Shown: positions 18,085 to 28,335 of the stretch, piece after piece
Position numbering within the stretch: the first letter of the stretch is position 1
How the letters are laid out: each line of letters begins with the position of its first letter
From: Bacillota bacterium
Lineage (GTDB): Bacteria; Bacillota; DTU030; DUMP01
Direction: 5' to 3'
DNA: 35,157 nucleotides
Assembly (NCBI GenBank): GCA_012516165.1
Contig: JAAYWY010000107.1
Span: 1 to 35,157 of the forward strand
Made by a program: the position numbers and the translations under genes
The notes under the pieces: model-generated
What the model saw: only the letters and a program-made list of their open reading frames with translations
Told to the model about the DNA's origin: nothing
The model's database searches: none

Positions 18085-19005
18085 TCAAGACCTTTCAGAA
18101 GAATTCTCTAGCAAAGCATACACAAAAGTTTGAGGATCAAAGGGTTCTAAATCCTCACTTCCCTCTCCCACCCCCACCCATTTAATAGGGATCTTAAGTT
18201 CCCTTTGAATTGCTACTGCGATCCCACCCTTAGCCGTACCATCTAGCTTGGCTAGAATAATACCGGTAATGGGAACTACCTCTTTAAACAACCTTGCTTG
18301 GCTAAGAGCGTTTTGCCCAGTGGTAGCATCTAACACTAAATAAGTTTCCTGGGGAAAATCGGGACGTACTTTGGCAAGGACCCGTTGAATTTTAGCCAGT
18401 TCCTGCATGAGATTTTTCTTGGTCTGTAGTCGGCCCGCTGTATCCACAATAAGGACATCTGCCCGGCGAGCCAAAGCCGCTTGTGCAGCATCGTAAGCTA
18501 CAGCTCCTGGATCCGATCCTTCTTGATGGGCAACCAGTTCTGCTCCTACCCGGTGGCCCCATACCGCTAATTGTTCCCCCGCTGCAGCTCGGAAAGTGTC
18601 GCAGGCCGCCAGCATGACCCGCTTTCCTCCCTGCCGATAATGGGCTGCTAGCTTAGCAATGCTGGTAGTCTTGCCAGCCCCATTAACCCCCACCACCAAA
18701 ATCACCAGCGGTGGTTCCACAGGAATTGCGTTTTGGGGCTGTTCCGTCGCCAAAATTTCCTTCAACTTAGCGGCCAAAACGTCCTTGATATCAGCCACGG
18801 AAGTTATATGTTCTCTCTTGACCGCCGCTATAAGCTCTTCCGCTACATCCAACCCCACATCGGCAGTCAGTAAAATTTCTTCCAGTTCCTCCCACGTTTC
18901 TTCTTGTATCCGTCCACCGGCTGGCACCAAATTGTGCAAGCTCTCGCTTATCGCCGTCCGTGTTTTAGTAAGACCAGTGGTAAGACGTGACCATAATCCT
19001 GACAA
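18085..19005 (-). CDS. ftsY: Signal recognition particle receptor FtsY
   Basis: 306 aa; VGVNGAGKTTSIAKLA, DTFRAAAGEQL, DTAGRLQTKKNLMQEL, AKLDGTAKGG. Confidence 0.97.
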   Translation of the reverse strand: MSGLWSRLTTGLTKTRTAISESLHNLVPAGGRIQEETWEELEEILLTADVGLDVAEELIAAVKREHITSVADIKDVLAAKLKEILATEQPQNAIPVEPPLVILVVGVNGAGKTTSIAKLAAHYRQGGKRVMLAACDTFRAAAGEQLAVWGHRVGAELVAHQEGSDPGAVAYDAAQAALARRADVLIVDTAGRLQTKKNLMQELAKIQRVLAKVRPDFPQETYLVLDATTGQNALSQARLFKEVVPITGIILAKLDGTAKGGIAVAIQRELKIPIKWVGVGEGSEDLEPFDPQTFVYALLENSSERS

Positions 19006-19133
19006 TTAGCTTCCTCCTTGATCTACATAAACTGAAAGGACCAACCAGATATCGCCCATCTAATTAATTCGCAAAAACTGTAGATGGCCCACCGGACAGA
19101 CGGTGCCTATTGGATGCTTCCCATAACGGTACC

Positions 19134-22100
19134 CTATCCTGCTGCCTGCTTCATGTCCACCGACACCAAACTTGTAACACCGCCAGGTGTCATAGCTAAG
19201 CCATATAGAGCCTGAGCCCGGATCATAGCCTGTTTGCGGTGGGTAACCAAAATAAATTGTGTTTCCTGAGCTAGCTCTTCTAAATAGCATAAAAACCGTT
19301 CAGCATTAACCTCGTCTAAGGGAGCATCAATTTCATCCAGAACACAAAGCGTACTTGATCCACAGCGCAGTAACGCAAACAAAAAAGCGATAGCGGTAAG
19401 GGCCCGTTCTCCTCCCGAAAGCAGTGTCAAAGGCTGCATCTTTTTCCCTGGCAATTGAGCAAAAATCTCCAGGCCAGCTTCATTGGGATCATCACTGGTA
19501 AGTTTAAGATCGGCCTGGCCACCGGCAAACAACTGTTGAAATATAAACCGGAAATTATCTCTTAACTGATCGAATATCTCTAGTAAGCGAGAAGACACCG
19601 TTTTATCAATATCAGAAATCAATTTTTGCAGCGATTCTTTTGCTGCCTGTACATCTTTAGCCTGAGCTGTAAGAAATTGTTGGCGTTGCTTTAATTCAGC
19701 CAAGGTTTGGGGTGCTTTTAGATTAACTTCGCCTAAAGAAGCGATATCCTGCGTCAAATCCTGAATTTCGCTTTGAGCCTGGGCTGGTTTTAAGTCCAAA
19801 TCTGGAAGTGGCGAATCTGGTGGTACACTATAGTTCTCAAACAGTTTCTCCTTAGCTGCCGTATATGCCGACTCCAATCGGCTAAAATTAAGCTCCCAAC
19901 TGTGAACTTTAGTGCGCTGCTCTTCTTCTTGTTTTCGCAGCAGCGTTAGTTTGTGCTCTTCATCCTGTAAATTCTGCCGCAAGTTATATAATGTCTGGCT
20001 GATCCGCTGGCCCTCGTCGGTAGTAGCAGCTAACTCAATTGTAATCTTGGTTTTTTCTGCTTCTAATTCTTTTAGTTCCCGTCTGGCATTCTCTTCTTGC
20101 TGGACAATTTCTCCTAGCTTATCAGATACCTCTTGTTGCAACTGTTGCACATGGGCTAACATCGCGCCCAGTTCGTTACCGCGCATATCAAATTGCTTGT
20201 GCTTTTCTTGAAGTGATACTAGTTCTACCCGTGCCGTAAGCACCGCTTCCCGTATTTTCTCCACTTGAACAGCCAAATCCTGTTGGTATTTCTCTTCCTC
20301 CGCTGTCAAAATTTCCCAATGTTCCAACTTGTTCTCTGCTGCCTGTTTGGCTTCAAGCCGCTGTTCCTTTTCCGTAGCCAACTCCTGAAGTCTGTTCGCT
20401 AAGGCTTGTTCCTCTTCTTCCCACACCATTTGGTTGTGTGCCATTTCTTTAGCTGACGCTGTATACTCTTGTTTTTTACTACGGGCCAGTGCTAACTCAT
20501 TTTGTTTTTGACGCATATTTTCTATCAACTGATCGAAGTGCTCTTGAATCCTTTGTCGGTTTTCAGTCATCTGTCGGATTGCATCTGTCTGATTTCGAAA
20601 GGCCTCTTCTTCTATCGCCACTGTCTGCTTCAGTTCCCGTAAACGCCTTTCTTCAGCTATCTGAGATGGACGCCGTTCTTTTAAGCTGCCTCCAGTTATG
20701 GAACCGCCTGGACTGACGACATCTCCAGCCAGCGTCACTACTTTAAACCGAAAGCCTCCCGCCTTGGCTATGACTCTAGCCGTTGTCAAGTCACGTACTA
20801 TTAGTACTCTTCCTAACAAGTGTTTTACAGCTACTGCCACCGATGGTGGATACTGCACTAAATCAGCAGCCCAACCTACTACGTTGTCCTTTTTGACCAG
20901 TTCTTGTTCTTTCAACGACAGTGTCTGCGGCCGAATAGTATTGAGCGGCAAAAATGTAGCCCGTCCTTGGCCTGTTTGCCGCAACCAATCGATAGCTGCC
21001 GCTGCTGATTGATCGTCCGTAGCTACTAAAAATTGCTGGGCGGCTCCTAAGGCAACGTCAATAGCTGTCTCATAGTCACTAGGTACTACCAAAAGCTGTG
21101 CCACCGCCCCCAAAATACCAGTTCGGCCAGCTGATAATACCGAGCGTGCCCCTGGTTGATAATAACTGAAGCTCTGTTTTAATCCCTCTAACCCTGAAAG
21201 CTCTGCCTTAAGCCTTTCCAATCGGCGCCACATATTATCTCTATCTTGCCCCATCTTCTTTTCTTGAGTACGTGCTGCCATCAGTTGGCCTTCTAAGCGC
21301 TGGCGTTCTTGATCAATAATCCTGAGAGTTTCCTCTAATTGTTGTATTTTCTCCTCTTCTTCTTTTAACCGCTGGTTCATGTCTGCCAATCGAGTTTGTG
21401 CCTCATGAGCTGCCACCAAAGCTCGTTGGCGTCGTTCAATAAGCCCTTGTTGTTCCCGAATTAGCGATCGCAGGGCATTACTCTCAGCCGAACGTTCACT
21501 AAGATAAGCAATTGTTTGTTCTCGCCTTTTACTCAATGTGCTTTGGATCTTATCTTGTTCATTTTCTAACTGTTGCAATTTTTCCGTTAGAGCAACCACT
21601 TCGCCTTCTTTAGCCGAAAGTAATGTTGCCAGTGTTAAAAGTTCATCTTGCACTTGTGATTGTTGAGTAGAAAGCTCCGCTAAGCGCTCAGCTAGTTCTT
21701 GGCTTTGGGTATTAGCTGCCTCTTTTCGCACTGCCCTCTCTCGGTTATCAGCAACAAGCGTTGTTAGATGTTTATCTAGTGTTGCCAAGCGCTGCTGCCA
21801 TTCGTTTTGTCGGCTCTTTAGCGCATCAAGTAAATTTTCTTGCAAATCTACAGCTTCTCGCTTGTGTTCCAGATCAACCTCTAGCATTTCTCTCTTTTTA
21901 GAGAGAGTCTGCAACTGCTGCTTCTCAGGAACATACCTTTCCCGAAAGGCAGCTATCCTTTCCTCTAGTCGACGAATCTCACTTAAACTAACAAAAATCT
22001 GTAGCTGCCTTAAACGCTGGCTCTTGACTTTGTACTTATTGGCCCGACGCGCTTCTTCCTCCAATGGCCCTATTTGTCTCTCTAATTCCGCACACACATC

Positions 22101-22676
22101 ACGTATGCGCAGCAGATCCTGCTCTGTACGAGCCAGTTTATCTTGGGTTTCTTTTTTTCGTCGCCGCCATTTCCATACACCAGCAGCCTGTTCTAAGAAT
22201 ATCCGCCGCTGTTCCGGGCTGAGATTTAGCACCTCGTCCACTTTGCCCTGACCAATAAACGCGTACCCTTCTTTGCCTATACCCGTATCAGCAAACAAGT
22301 CTTGGATATCGCGCAGACGGCAGGGCACACCATTGATTAAAAACTCGCTGTTACCAGAGCGATAAGCGCGACGGGTAACTGTAACTTCACTGTACGATAC
22401 TGGCAGTACACCTGTTTCGTTATTAAAAGTTAGACTGACCTCAGCCAGCCCATGGGGGCGCCGAAAATTGGACCCGCTAAAAATAATATCCTCTAAGCGC
22501 TCACCTCTTAGATTATGTAAGCTTTGCTCTCCCAAGACCCAGCGAATAGCATCTACCACATTGCTTTTACCACTGCCATTTGGCCCCACAATAGCTGTAA
22601 TCCCTGGCCCAAATGTAAATTGTAATCGATCGGCAAAAGATTTAAATCCCTGTACTACCAGCTTCTCCAGGCGCAT
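19134..22676 (-). CDS. smc: Chromosome segregation protein SMC
   Basis: MRLEKLVVQGFKSFADRLQFTFGPGITAIVGPNGSGKSNVVDAIRWVLGEQS, coiled coils, hinge PGGSITGG, LSGGERALTAIAFLFALL; start MRLEKL at 22676. Confidence 0.98.
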   Translation of the reverse strand: MRLEKLVVQGFKSFADRLQFTFGPGITAIVGPNGSGKSNVVDAIRWVLGEQSLHNLRGERLEDIIFSGSNFRRPHGLAEVSLTFNNETGVLPVSYSEVTVTRRAYRSGNSEFLINGVPCRLRDIQDLFADTGIGKEGYAFIGQGKVDEVLNLSPEQRRIFLEQAAGVWKWRRRKKETQDKLARTEQDLLRIRDVCAELERQIGPLEEEARRANKYKVKSQRLRQLQIFVSLSEIRRLEERIAAFRERYVPEKQQLQTLSKKREMLEVDLEHKREAVDLQENLLDALKSRQNEWQQRLATLDKHLTTLVADNRERAVRKEAANTQSQELAERLAELSTQQSQVQDELLTLATLLSAKEGEVVALTEKLQQLENEQDKIQSTLSKRREQTIAYLSERSAESNALRSLIREQQGLIERRQRALVAAHEAQTRLADMNQRLKEEEEKIQQLEETLRIIDQERQRLEGQLMAARTQEKKMGQDRDNMWRRLERLKAELSGLEGLKQSFSYYQPGARSVLSAGRTGILGAVAQLLVVPSDYETAIDVALGAAQQFLVATDDQSAAAAIDWLRQTGQGRATFLPLNTIRPQTLSLKEQELVKKDNVVGWAADLVQYPPSVAVAVKHLLGRVLIVRDLTTARVIAKAGGFRFKVVTLAGDVVSPGGSITGGSLKERRPSQIAEERRLRELKQTVAIEEEAFRNQTDAIRQMTENRQRIQEHFDQLIENMRQKQNELALARSKKQEYTASAKEMAHNQMVWEEEEQALANRLQELATEKEQRLEAKQAAENKLEHWEILTAEEEKYQQDLAVQVEKIREAVLTARVELVSLQEKHKQFDMRGNELGAMLAHVQQLQQEVSDKLGEIVQQEENARRELKELEAEKTKITIELAATTDEGQRISQTLYNLRQNLQDEEHKLTLLRKQEEEQRTKVHSWELNFSRLESAYTAAKEKLFENYSVPPDSPLPDLDLKPAQAQSEIQDLTQDIASLGEVNLKAPQTLAELKQRQQFLTAQAKDVQAAKESLQKLISDIDKTVSSRLLEIFDQLRDNFRFIFQQLFAGGQADLKLTSDDPNEAGLEIFAQLPGKKMQPLTLLSGGERALTAIAFLFALLRCGSSTLCVLDEIDAPLDEVNAERFLCYLEELAQETQFILVTHRKQAMIRAQALYGLAMTPGGVTSLVSVDMKQAAG

Positions 22677-22730
22677 GGCTTTAATCCTCCCCGCCTGCGT
22701 TATCACAAAGTCTTATCGTCTAATGAACAG

Positions 22731-22763
22731 AAAAAAGCCTGCCCTAAAAGCTGAGAGCAGGCT
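22731..22763 (-). terminator. Rho-independent terminator between spoVS and smc
   Basis: Minus strand AGCCTGC...GCAGGCT followed by a T-run (TTTTTT). Confidence 0.75.
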
Positions 22764-22793
22764 GAAGAATTACTGCAAGCCTTCTCGCGGGCT

Positions 22794-23054
22794 TTAGCGT
22801 GAACCTACAATAAACTTAATCGCTGTTCTCTCTTCTCCATCAATCTCAATTTCAGCAAACGCTGGAACACAGACTAAATCAAGTCCATTGGGAGCCACAA
22901 ATCCGCGTGCAATAGCCACAGCTTTGACAGCCTGATTCACTGCTCCAGCACCCACAGCTTGCACTTCAGCTGCCCCATGTTCCCTCAGCACAGCTGCTAG
23001 AGCTCCTGCCACCGATTTAGGGTTTGATTGTGCTGATACTTTTAGTACTTCCAC
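22794..23054 (-). CDS. spoVS: Stage V sporulation protein S (SpoVS)
   Basis: MEVLKVSAQSNPKSVAGALAAVLREHGAAEVQAVGAGAVNQAVKAVAIARGFVAPNGLDLVCVPAFAEIEIDGEERTAIKFIV; GTG start with GGAGGAGG SD. Confidence 0.95.
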   Translation of the reverse strand: MEVLKVSAQSNPKSVAGALAAVLREHGAAEVQAVGAGAVNQAVKAVAIARGFVAPNGLDLVCVPAFAEIEIDGEERTAIKFIVGSR

Positions 23055-23180
23055 TTTTCTGCCTCCTCCAGTTCGATCGCTCATATCATTGGGCTTAATG
23101 TGTTTATTCGCTGTTTGGCGAAAAATTCCTGCTTTTGGTTACCATGTAATAAGGTCCTTAACAAGCTTCTTTTCTCCGTA

Positions 23181-23873
23181 TTATTTCGACAGTTTCTGTA
23201 GCAACTTCTTGGCTGCTTCCTGCTCTGCTTCTTTCTTATTACTACCAGTGCCTTGGGTACGAAAAATACCATCTACAAACAAACCAACTGTAAACTGACG
23301 CGCATGGGCTGGTCCTTCAGACCTCAGCAGTTGATATTTAATATCACCATGACCATCAGCCTGAAGCTTTTCTTGCAGAGTAGTTTTGTAATCAATTCCC
23401 GCTTCAAACTGACCAGAAAAATAGGGGTCTAGTAAGTGTTCAATGAACAACTGGGCTGCCGCTAAACCACCGGTCAAATAAACTGCACCCAAAAGCGCCT
23501 CCACAGCATCAGCCAACAGGGCCGACCTGTTCCGGCCCCCTTGAGCTTCTTCGCCTCGTCCTAAGCGGAGTGCCGAGCCCAATTGCAAACGCTGCGCTGA
23601 ATAAGCTAAAGCTGGCTCACATACTAGTTTAGAGCGGCGGCGGGTAAGTTCCCCTTCAGATTCGGTGGGATAAGTGCGGAACAAACGCTCGCTCACCACT
23701 AACTCCAATACAGCATCGCCTAAAAATTCTAAGCGCTCATTAGAGTCAGTATCGTTTTCATAGGCATAAGAAGAATGTGTTAGGGCTGTAGCTGCCAGCT
23801 CAGGCGATATGATTATACCCCAAGCGTTTAACGTAGTTAACAACTGTGTTAAACCTATCTTTGTATCAATCAC
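23181..23873 (-). CDS. rnc: Ribonuclease III
   Basis: 230 aa; [30 protein letters not shown], ds[22 protein letters not shown]. Confidence 0.97.
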   Translation of the reverse strand: MIDTKIGLTQLLTTLNAWGIIISPELAATALTHSSYAYENDTDSNERLEFLGDAVLELVVSERLFRTYPTESEGELTRRRSKLVCEPALAYSAQRLQLGSALRLGRGEEAQGGRNRSALLADAVEALLGAVYLTGGLAAAQLFIEHLLDPYFSGQFEAGIDYKTTLQEKLQADGHGDIKYQLLRSEGPAHARQFTVGLFVDGIFRTQGTGSNKKEAEQEAAKKLLQKLSK

Positions 23874-25110
23874 CGTTATACCTTCTTATAACCAAAGCTG
23901 CATTGTGACCGCCAAAACCAAAAGAGTTGGTTAGTACTGTATTCACTTTAGCAGTTCGTGCTTGGTTGGGAACATAATCTAGATCACATTCTGGATCGGG
24001 ATGTTCGTAGTTGATAGTTGGGGGTAACATGCCTTCATTAATAGCCCACAAGCAGGCAATGGCCTCCACCACTCCAGCCGCCCCTAGCAGATGGCCTATC
24101 ATAGATTTGGTAGAACTAACTGGCACCTGATATGCTCGTTCACCGAACACTGTTTTAATAGCTTTGGTTTCATAAAGGTCGTTATATTCCGTAGATGTAC
24201 CATGAGCATTAATATAATCAATTTCAGCTGGGCTTATATCAGCATCTTTTAAAGCTGCTCTCATGGCCCGTACTGCTCCCTCGCCTTCTGGCGCTGGCGC
24301 CGTAATATGGTAGGCGTCTAAGGTAGCGCCATAACCAATTAATTCGCCGTAAATATGAGCTCCGCGAGCCTTAGCATGCTTTAATTCCTCTAGAATAACT
24401 ATTCCGCTGCCTTCGCCCATGACAAAGCCATCCCGCTCCCGATCAAAGGGACGACAAGCCCGCGTCGGGTCATCATTCTTTACTGATAAAGCTTTCATGG
24501 AGCCAAAACCTGCTAGAGCAGTTTCAGCTATAGGTGCTTCAGTTCCTCCTGCTAGTACTAGCTCCACTTCACCACGTTGAATCATCCGCAATCCTTGACC
24601 TAAAGCATCCGCAGAGGAAGCACAAGCACTCACTGTGGTAAGGCTAGGACCTTTAAGGCCATATAAGATAGAAATCTGGCCAACTGCCATGTTAGCAATA
24701 ATCATAGGGATAAAAAAGGGACTAACCCGGCCAGGGCCCTTACGGTCTAAAACTAGCACCTGTTCAGCCAGCGTCTCAATACCACCTATACCGGTACCCA
24801 TAATCACTCCTACCCGCTCGCAATCTATCTCATCTAGCTTTAAACCACCGTCGTCTATAGCCTGATGTGCTGCTGCTACCGCATACTGACAAAACCGATC
24901 CATTCGCCGGGCATCTTTGCGCTCCATATAATCGGTAGGGTCGAAATCTTTCAACTCTCCGGCCATTTGGCTGGTAAAAGGTTCGGGATCGAATCTAGTT
25001 ATGCGGCCAATACCATTTTCCCCAGCCTTGAGGCCAGAAAAGTAAGCTTCCTTGCCAATACCAATCGGGGTGAGGGCACCAATTCCCGTAATAACAACTC
25101 TTTTGCCCAT
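23866..25110 (-). CDS. fabF: 3-oxoacyl-ACP synthase II FabF
   Basis: [69 protein letters not shown]; start likely 25110 (track 25119). Confidence 0.97.
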   Translation of the reverse strand: MGKRVVITGIGALTPIGIGKEAYFSGLKAGENGIGRITRFDPEPFTSQMAGELKDFDPTDYMERKDARRMDRFCQYAVAAAHQAIDDGGLKLDEIDCERVGVIMGTGIGGIETLAEQVLVLDRKGPGRVSPFFIPMIIANMAVGQISILYGLKGPSLTTVSACASSADALGQGLRMIQRGEVELVLAGGTEAPIAETALAGFGSMKALSVKNDDPTRACRPFDRERDGFVMGEGSGIVILEELKHAKARGAHIYGELIGYGATLDAYHITAPAPEGEGAVRAMRAALKDADISPAEIDYINAHGTSTEYNDLYETKAIKTVFGERAYQVPVSSTKSMIGHLLGAAGVVEAIACLWAINEGMLPPTINYEHPDPECDLDYVPNQARTAKVNTVLTNSFGFGGHNAALVIRRYNGD

Positions 25111-25156
25111 TGCCTCCACACTCCTAAATAGTATAATACTGCAGTACCAGTTTATG

Positions 25157-25185
25157 AAAAGTCCCGTAGCACATATACTACGGGA
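25157..25185 (-). terminator. Possible terminator between acpP and fabF
   Basis: Minus strand TCCCGTAG-N8-CTACGGGA followed by cTTTTC. Confidence 0.6.
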
Positions 25186-25206
25186 GCCTTCTTTACTTCA
25201 ACCACC

Positions 25207-25437
25207 TTACGAGTTAGCTTTAATATACTCTAGTGCATCACCCACGGTGGCAATTTTCTCAGCATCTTCGTCTGGAATCTCAATTTCAAACTCTTCTTCC
25301 AGAGCCATTACCAATTCCACCACATCCAACGAATCGGCTCCTAGATCGTCGACAAAAGATGCTTCCAACGTAACTTTGTCTTCGTCCACACCAAGTTGAT
25401 CAACAATAATTTCTTTTACACGGTCAAACAAGGCCAC
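25207..25437 (-). CDS. acpP: Acyl carrier protein
   Basis: 76 aa; phosphopantetheine motif [31 protein letters not shown]. Confidence 0.98.
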   Translation of the reverse strand: MALFDRVKEIIVDQLGVDEDKVTLEASFVDDLGADSLDVVELVMALEEEFEIEIPDEDAEKIATVGDALEYIKANS

Positions 25438-25461
25438 AGCATCTCACCTCCTTCCACCAAT

Positions 25462-25479
25462 TAAGCTTATCATAGCTTA
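25462..25479. repeat. Short palindrome upstream of acpP (TAAGCT-TATCAT-AGCTTA)
   Basis: 6-bp perfect arms; direct reading. Confidence 0.4.
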
Positions 25480-25508
25480 GACCAGAAACAATAGTAATAT
25501 GCCTAAGG

Positions 25509-26252
25509 TCACATGGCAAGCCCTCCGGTTACAGTTAGGACATGTCCGGTAATATATGCAGCTTCCTGACTGCAAAGAAAAGCCACTGCTGCCGATACAT
25601 CCTCTGGAGTACCAAAACGTCCCGACGGAATCCTGGTTAAATAATCAGCCTTGATATCTTCTGGTAAATTCGCCGTCATATCAGTGGTGATAAATCCTGG
25701 AGCCACAGCGTTGACAGTAATACCACGCCGAGCCACCTCTTGTGCCACAGATTTAGTAAAGCCGATAATACCAGCTTTAGCTGCCGCATAATTAGCCTGC
25801 CCGGCATTACCGTGTATACCCACTACTGAAGCAATGTTTACAATGCGCCCACTTCTTCTTTTAACCATACCCTTTAGGGCAATTCGAGTGCAATAAAAAG
25901 CACCATCTAAATTAGTAGCTAAAACCTCCCGCCATTCTTCCGGCTTTAATCTAAGTACTAAAGTATCACGATTAATACCTGCATTATTAACCAATATTCC
26001 CACTGGTCCCAAGGCATCTTCACTTTTGGCAATTAGACGTTCTCCTTCTTGAGGGTTAGAAACATCGGCTTGAATAGCCACCGCCTTTCCTCCTGCCGCT
26101 TCTATGGCCGCCACCACTTCTTGAGCCTGCACTGAATTTCGAGCATAACCTATGGCCACTGGCGCTCCCAGTTTAGCTAACTTAATAGCAATAGCTCTTC
26201 CGATTCCCCGCGAGCCACCGGTAATCACGGCTGCACCTGGAACCAATACCAT
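25509..26252 (-). CDS. fabG: 3-oxoacyl-ACP reductase FabG
   Basis: 247 aa SDR; ITGGSRGIGRAIA, NNAGI, NYAAAKAGIIGFTKSVAQE. Confidence 0.95.
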   Translation of the reverse strand: MVLVPGAAVITGGSRGIGRAIAIKLAKLGAPVAIGYARNSVQAQEVVAAIEAAGGKAVAIQADVSNPQEGERLIAKSEDALGPVGILVNNAGINRDTLVLRLKPEEWREVLATNLDGAFYCTRIALKGMVKRRSGRIVNIASVVGIHGNAGQANYAAAKAGIIGFTKSVAQEVARRGITVNAVAPGFITTDMTANLPEDIKADYLTRIPSGRFGTPEDVSAAVAFLCSQEAAYITGHVLTVTGGLAM

Positions 26253-26253
26253 T

Positions 26254-27201
26254 TTAACTAACCCCTTTCAGCTCTGCAAGGGCCTTTTCGAGCGAAGATA
26301 CATCTTCTACATTAAAGCAACGCATCCGACGATCAATACGCTTTAAAAACCCACTCAGGGCCTTACCTGGTCCCACTTCGATAAAAGCATTATAGCCGTC
26401 GTCTATGAGCTTCTTCATGGAATCTTCCCACAGAACAGGTGAACTCACTTGCCGAACAAGAAACTCCTCAACCTCCTGGCCAGTCTTCACATAGTCCGCG
26501 GTAACGTTAGCCACTACTGGTATAAGTGGCGCTTTGATGTCAACTTGGGCTAAGACCTTCGCCAACCGTTCTCCCGCTGGTCGAAGCAAACTGGAATGAA
26601 ACGGACCGCTTACCTTCAATGGCTTAAATTTACCACCTTGGGCCATTACCATTTTGCCGGCTTCAGCCACTGCCGACACTTGTCCCGCAATAACCACCTG
26701 ACCAGGACAATTGTAGTTCGCCGGTTCTACCACACCATTTATTGATGCCTGTTCACAAATGGCCTCAACCTCCTGGCGACTAAGGCCTAATACAGCTGCC
26801 ATAGTTCCCTCGCCTGCGGGAACCGCCTCTTCCATAAAGCGTCCTCTTAAATGAACCAAGCGGACAGCCGTGCTAAAATCAAAGCTTTGGGCTACTACCA
26901 ACGCCGCATATTCACCTAAGCTAAGCCCAGCAACAGCTTCCGGCTGTACACCTCCTTCTTGTTCTAATACAGTCCAGCAGGCTAAACTGACAGTAAGAAT
27001 AGCTGGTTGAGCATTCTCAGTACGGGTAAGTATATCTTCGGGACCATTAAAACAAAGTTGACTAATAGAAAAACCCAGCGCATCGTCAGCAGCAGCGAAT
27101 ACATCACGGGCAACACCATAGTTTTGTACTAAGTCTTCTCCCATACCTACATACTGTGCTCCTTGACCGGGAAACAATAAAGCAATTTTAGGTTTACTCA
27201 T
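26254..27201 (-). CDS. fabD: Malonyl CoA-acyl carrier protein transacylase FabD
   Basis: 315 aa; LFPGQGAQYVGMGEDL, AGLSLGEYAALV, GPFHSSLL. Confidence 0.97.
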   Translation of the reverse strand: MSKPKIALLFPGQGAQYVGMGEDLVQNYGVARDVFAAADDALGFSISQLCFNGPEDILTRTENAQPAILTVSLACWTVLEQEGGVQPEAVAGLSLGEYAALVVAQSFDFSTAVRLVHLRGRFMEEAVPAGEGTMAAVLGLSRQEVEAICEQASINGVVEPANYNCPGQVVIAGQVSAVAEAGKMVMAQGGKFKPLKVSGPFHSSLLRPAGERLAKVLAQVDIKAPLIPVVANVTADYVKTGQEVEEFLVRQVSSPVLWEDSMKKLIDDGYNAFIEVGPGKALSGFLKRIDRRMRCFNVEDVSSLEKALAELKGVS

Positions 27202-27216
27202 ACTCTACCAACTCCA

Positions 27217-28170
27217 CTATCTTTTTCCGGCAGTAATCTGGTGCCCAAGAATCTGCAAAATTTCATCGGCCTCAGCCACTATCTGGGATATAATCTTTTC
27301 TACTGGTAATACCTCTTTAATTAAGCCAGCTACTTGACCACACATAAGAGAACCATATTCTACGTCTCCGTCCTGTACCGCTGCCCGTAACCGACCAGTC
27401 CCCAGTTGTTCTAGCTCCTGTTGACTGGCTCCCTGCTGTTCCCGGTGCAAAAATTCGCGAGCGAATTTGTTATTGAGCACTCGTACAGGATGACCAAAGC
27501 TGGCCCCTGTTACCACTGTAGACCGATCTTTAGCCTTTATAATAGCTTCTTTGTACTTTTCATGTACAGTACATTCTGTGCTAGCTACAAATCGCGTACC
27601 CATCTGTACTCCTTGAGCACCTAAAGCCAACGCTGCTGCCAGTCCACGACCATCGGCAATACCACCCGCAGCTATCACCGGCACACTAACAGCCGACACA
27701 ACTTGTGGCACCAACGTCATGGTAGTGGTGTCACCAATATGTCCGCCACATTCCATTCCCTCGGCAATAATGGCATCAGCACCTGTACGTTCTAACCTTT
27801 TAGCCAAAGCTACTGCCGATACCACCGGAATAACCTTTATGCCTTGCGCTTTAAAGCGGGGCATATCCTTCCCCGGATTGCCACCACCAGTAGTTACCAC
27901 TGGCACCCTTTCTTCAATAACTACATCCACAACTTCTTTCACGCAGGGTGATAAGTAATAGATATTGACACCAAAAGGCTTAGAAGTCAAGTTCCGGCAC
28001 TTTTTTATCTCCTGCCTCAATAATTCGCCCGGCATATTACCAGCGCCAATAATTCCTAGTCCCCCCGCATTAGATACCGCTGCGGCCAGCGGGGCCGTGG
28101 CCACCCAAGCCATACCACCTTGTATAATTGGGTACTTGATTCCTAAAAGATCACATATTACCGTCCGCAT
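27217..28170 (-). CDS. fabK: Enoyl-ACP reductase II (FabK-type, FMN-dependent)
   Basis: MRTVICDLLGIKYPIIQGGMAWVATAPLAAAVSNAGGLGIIGAG, AEGMECGGHIG, VPVIAAGGIADGRGLAAALALGAQGVQMGTRF; start likely 28170 (track 28305). Confidence 0.92.
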   Translation of the reverse strand: MRTVICDLLGIKYPIIQGGMAWVATAPLAAAVSNAGGLGIIGAGNMPGELLRQEIKKCRNLTSKPFGVNIYYLSPCVKEVVDVVIEERVPVVTTGGGNPGKDMPRFKAQGIKVIPVVSAVALAKRLERTGADAIIAEGMECGGHIGDTTTMTLVPQVVSAVSVPVIAAGGIADGRGLAAALALGAQGVQMGTRFVASTECTVHEKYKEAIIKAKDRSTVVTGASFGHPVRVLNNKFAREFLHREQQGASQQELEQLGTGRLRAAVQDGDVEYGSLMCGQVAGLIKEVLPVEKIISQIVAEADEILQILGHQITAGKR

Positions 28171-28203
28171 AACATCTCCTCCTTCCTCCGGGGTCAAGTA
28201 TAA

Positions 28204-28228
28204 ACTAATTATACTAATTATACTAACT
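28204..28228 (-). promoter_or_regulatory. Tandem repeat containing two TATAAT boxes upstream of fabK
   Basis: Minus strand TTAGTATAATTAGTATAATTAG; first TATAAT is 16 nt downstream of TTGGGT. Confidence 0.45.
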
Positions 28229-28335
28229 CCGATACCTGACCCAATACAGTTGTGTTCGTGAACTACCTCTTTCTTTTCTCCACCCAAGAAGGGGTTTCCT
28301 GGCAAGATGAGCTGGCCAAAGTCAGTATAACCGGT

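Noticed and set aside
19060-19290. 76-aa minus-strand ORF overlapping the smc 3' end
   Set aside because: Out-of-frame reading of smc coding sequence with only a short unique tail; no convincing RBS or family.
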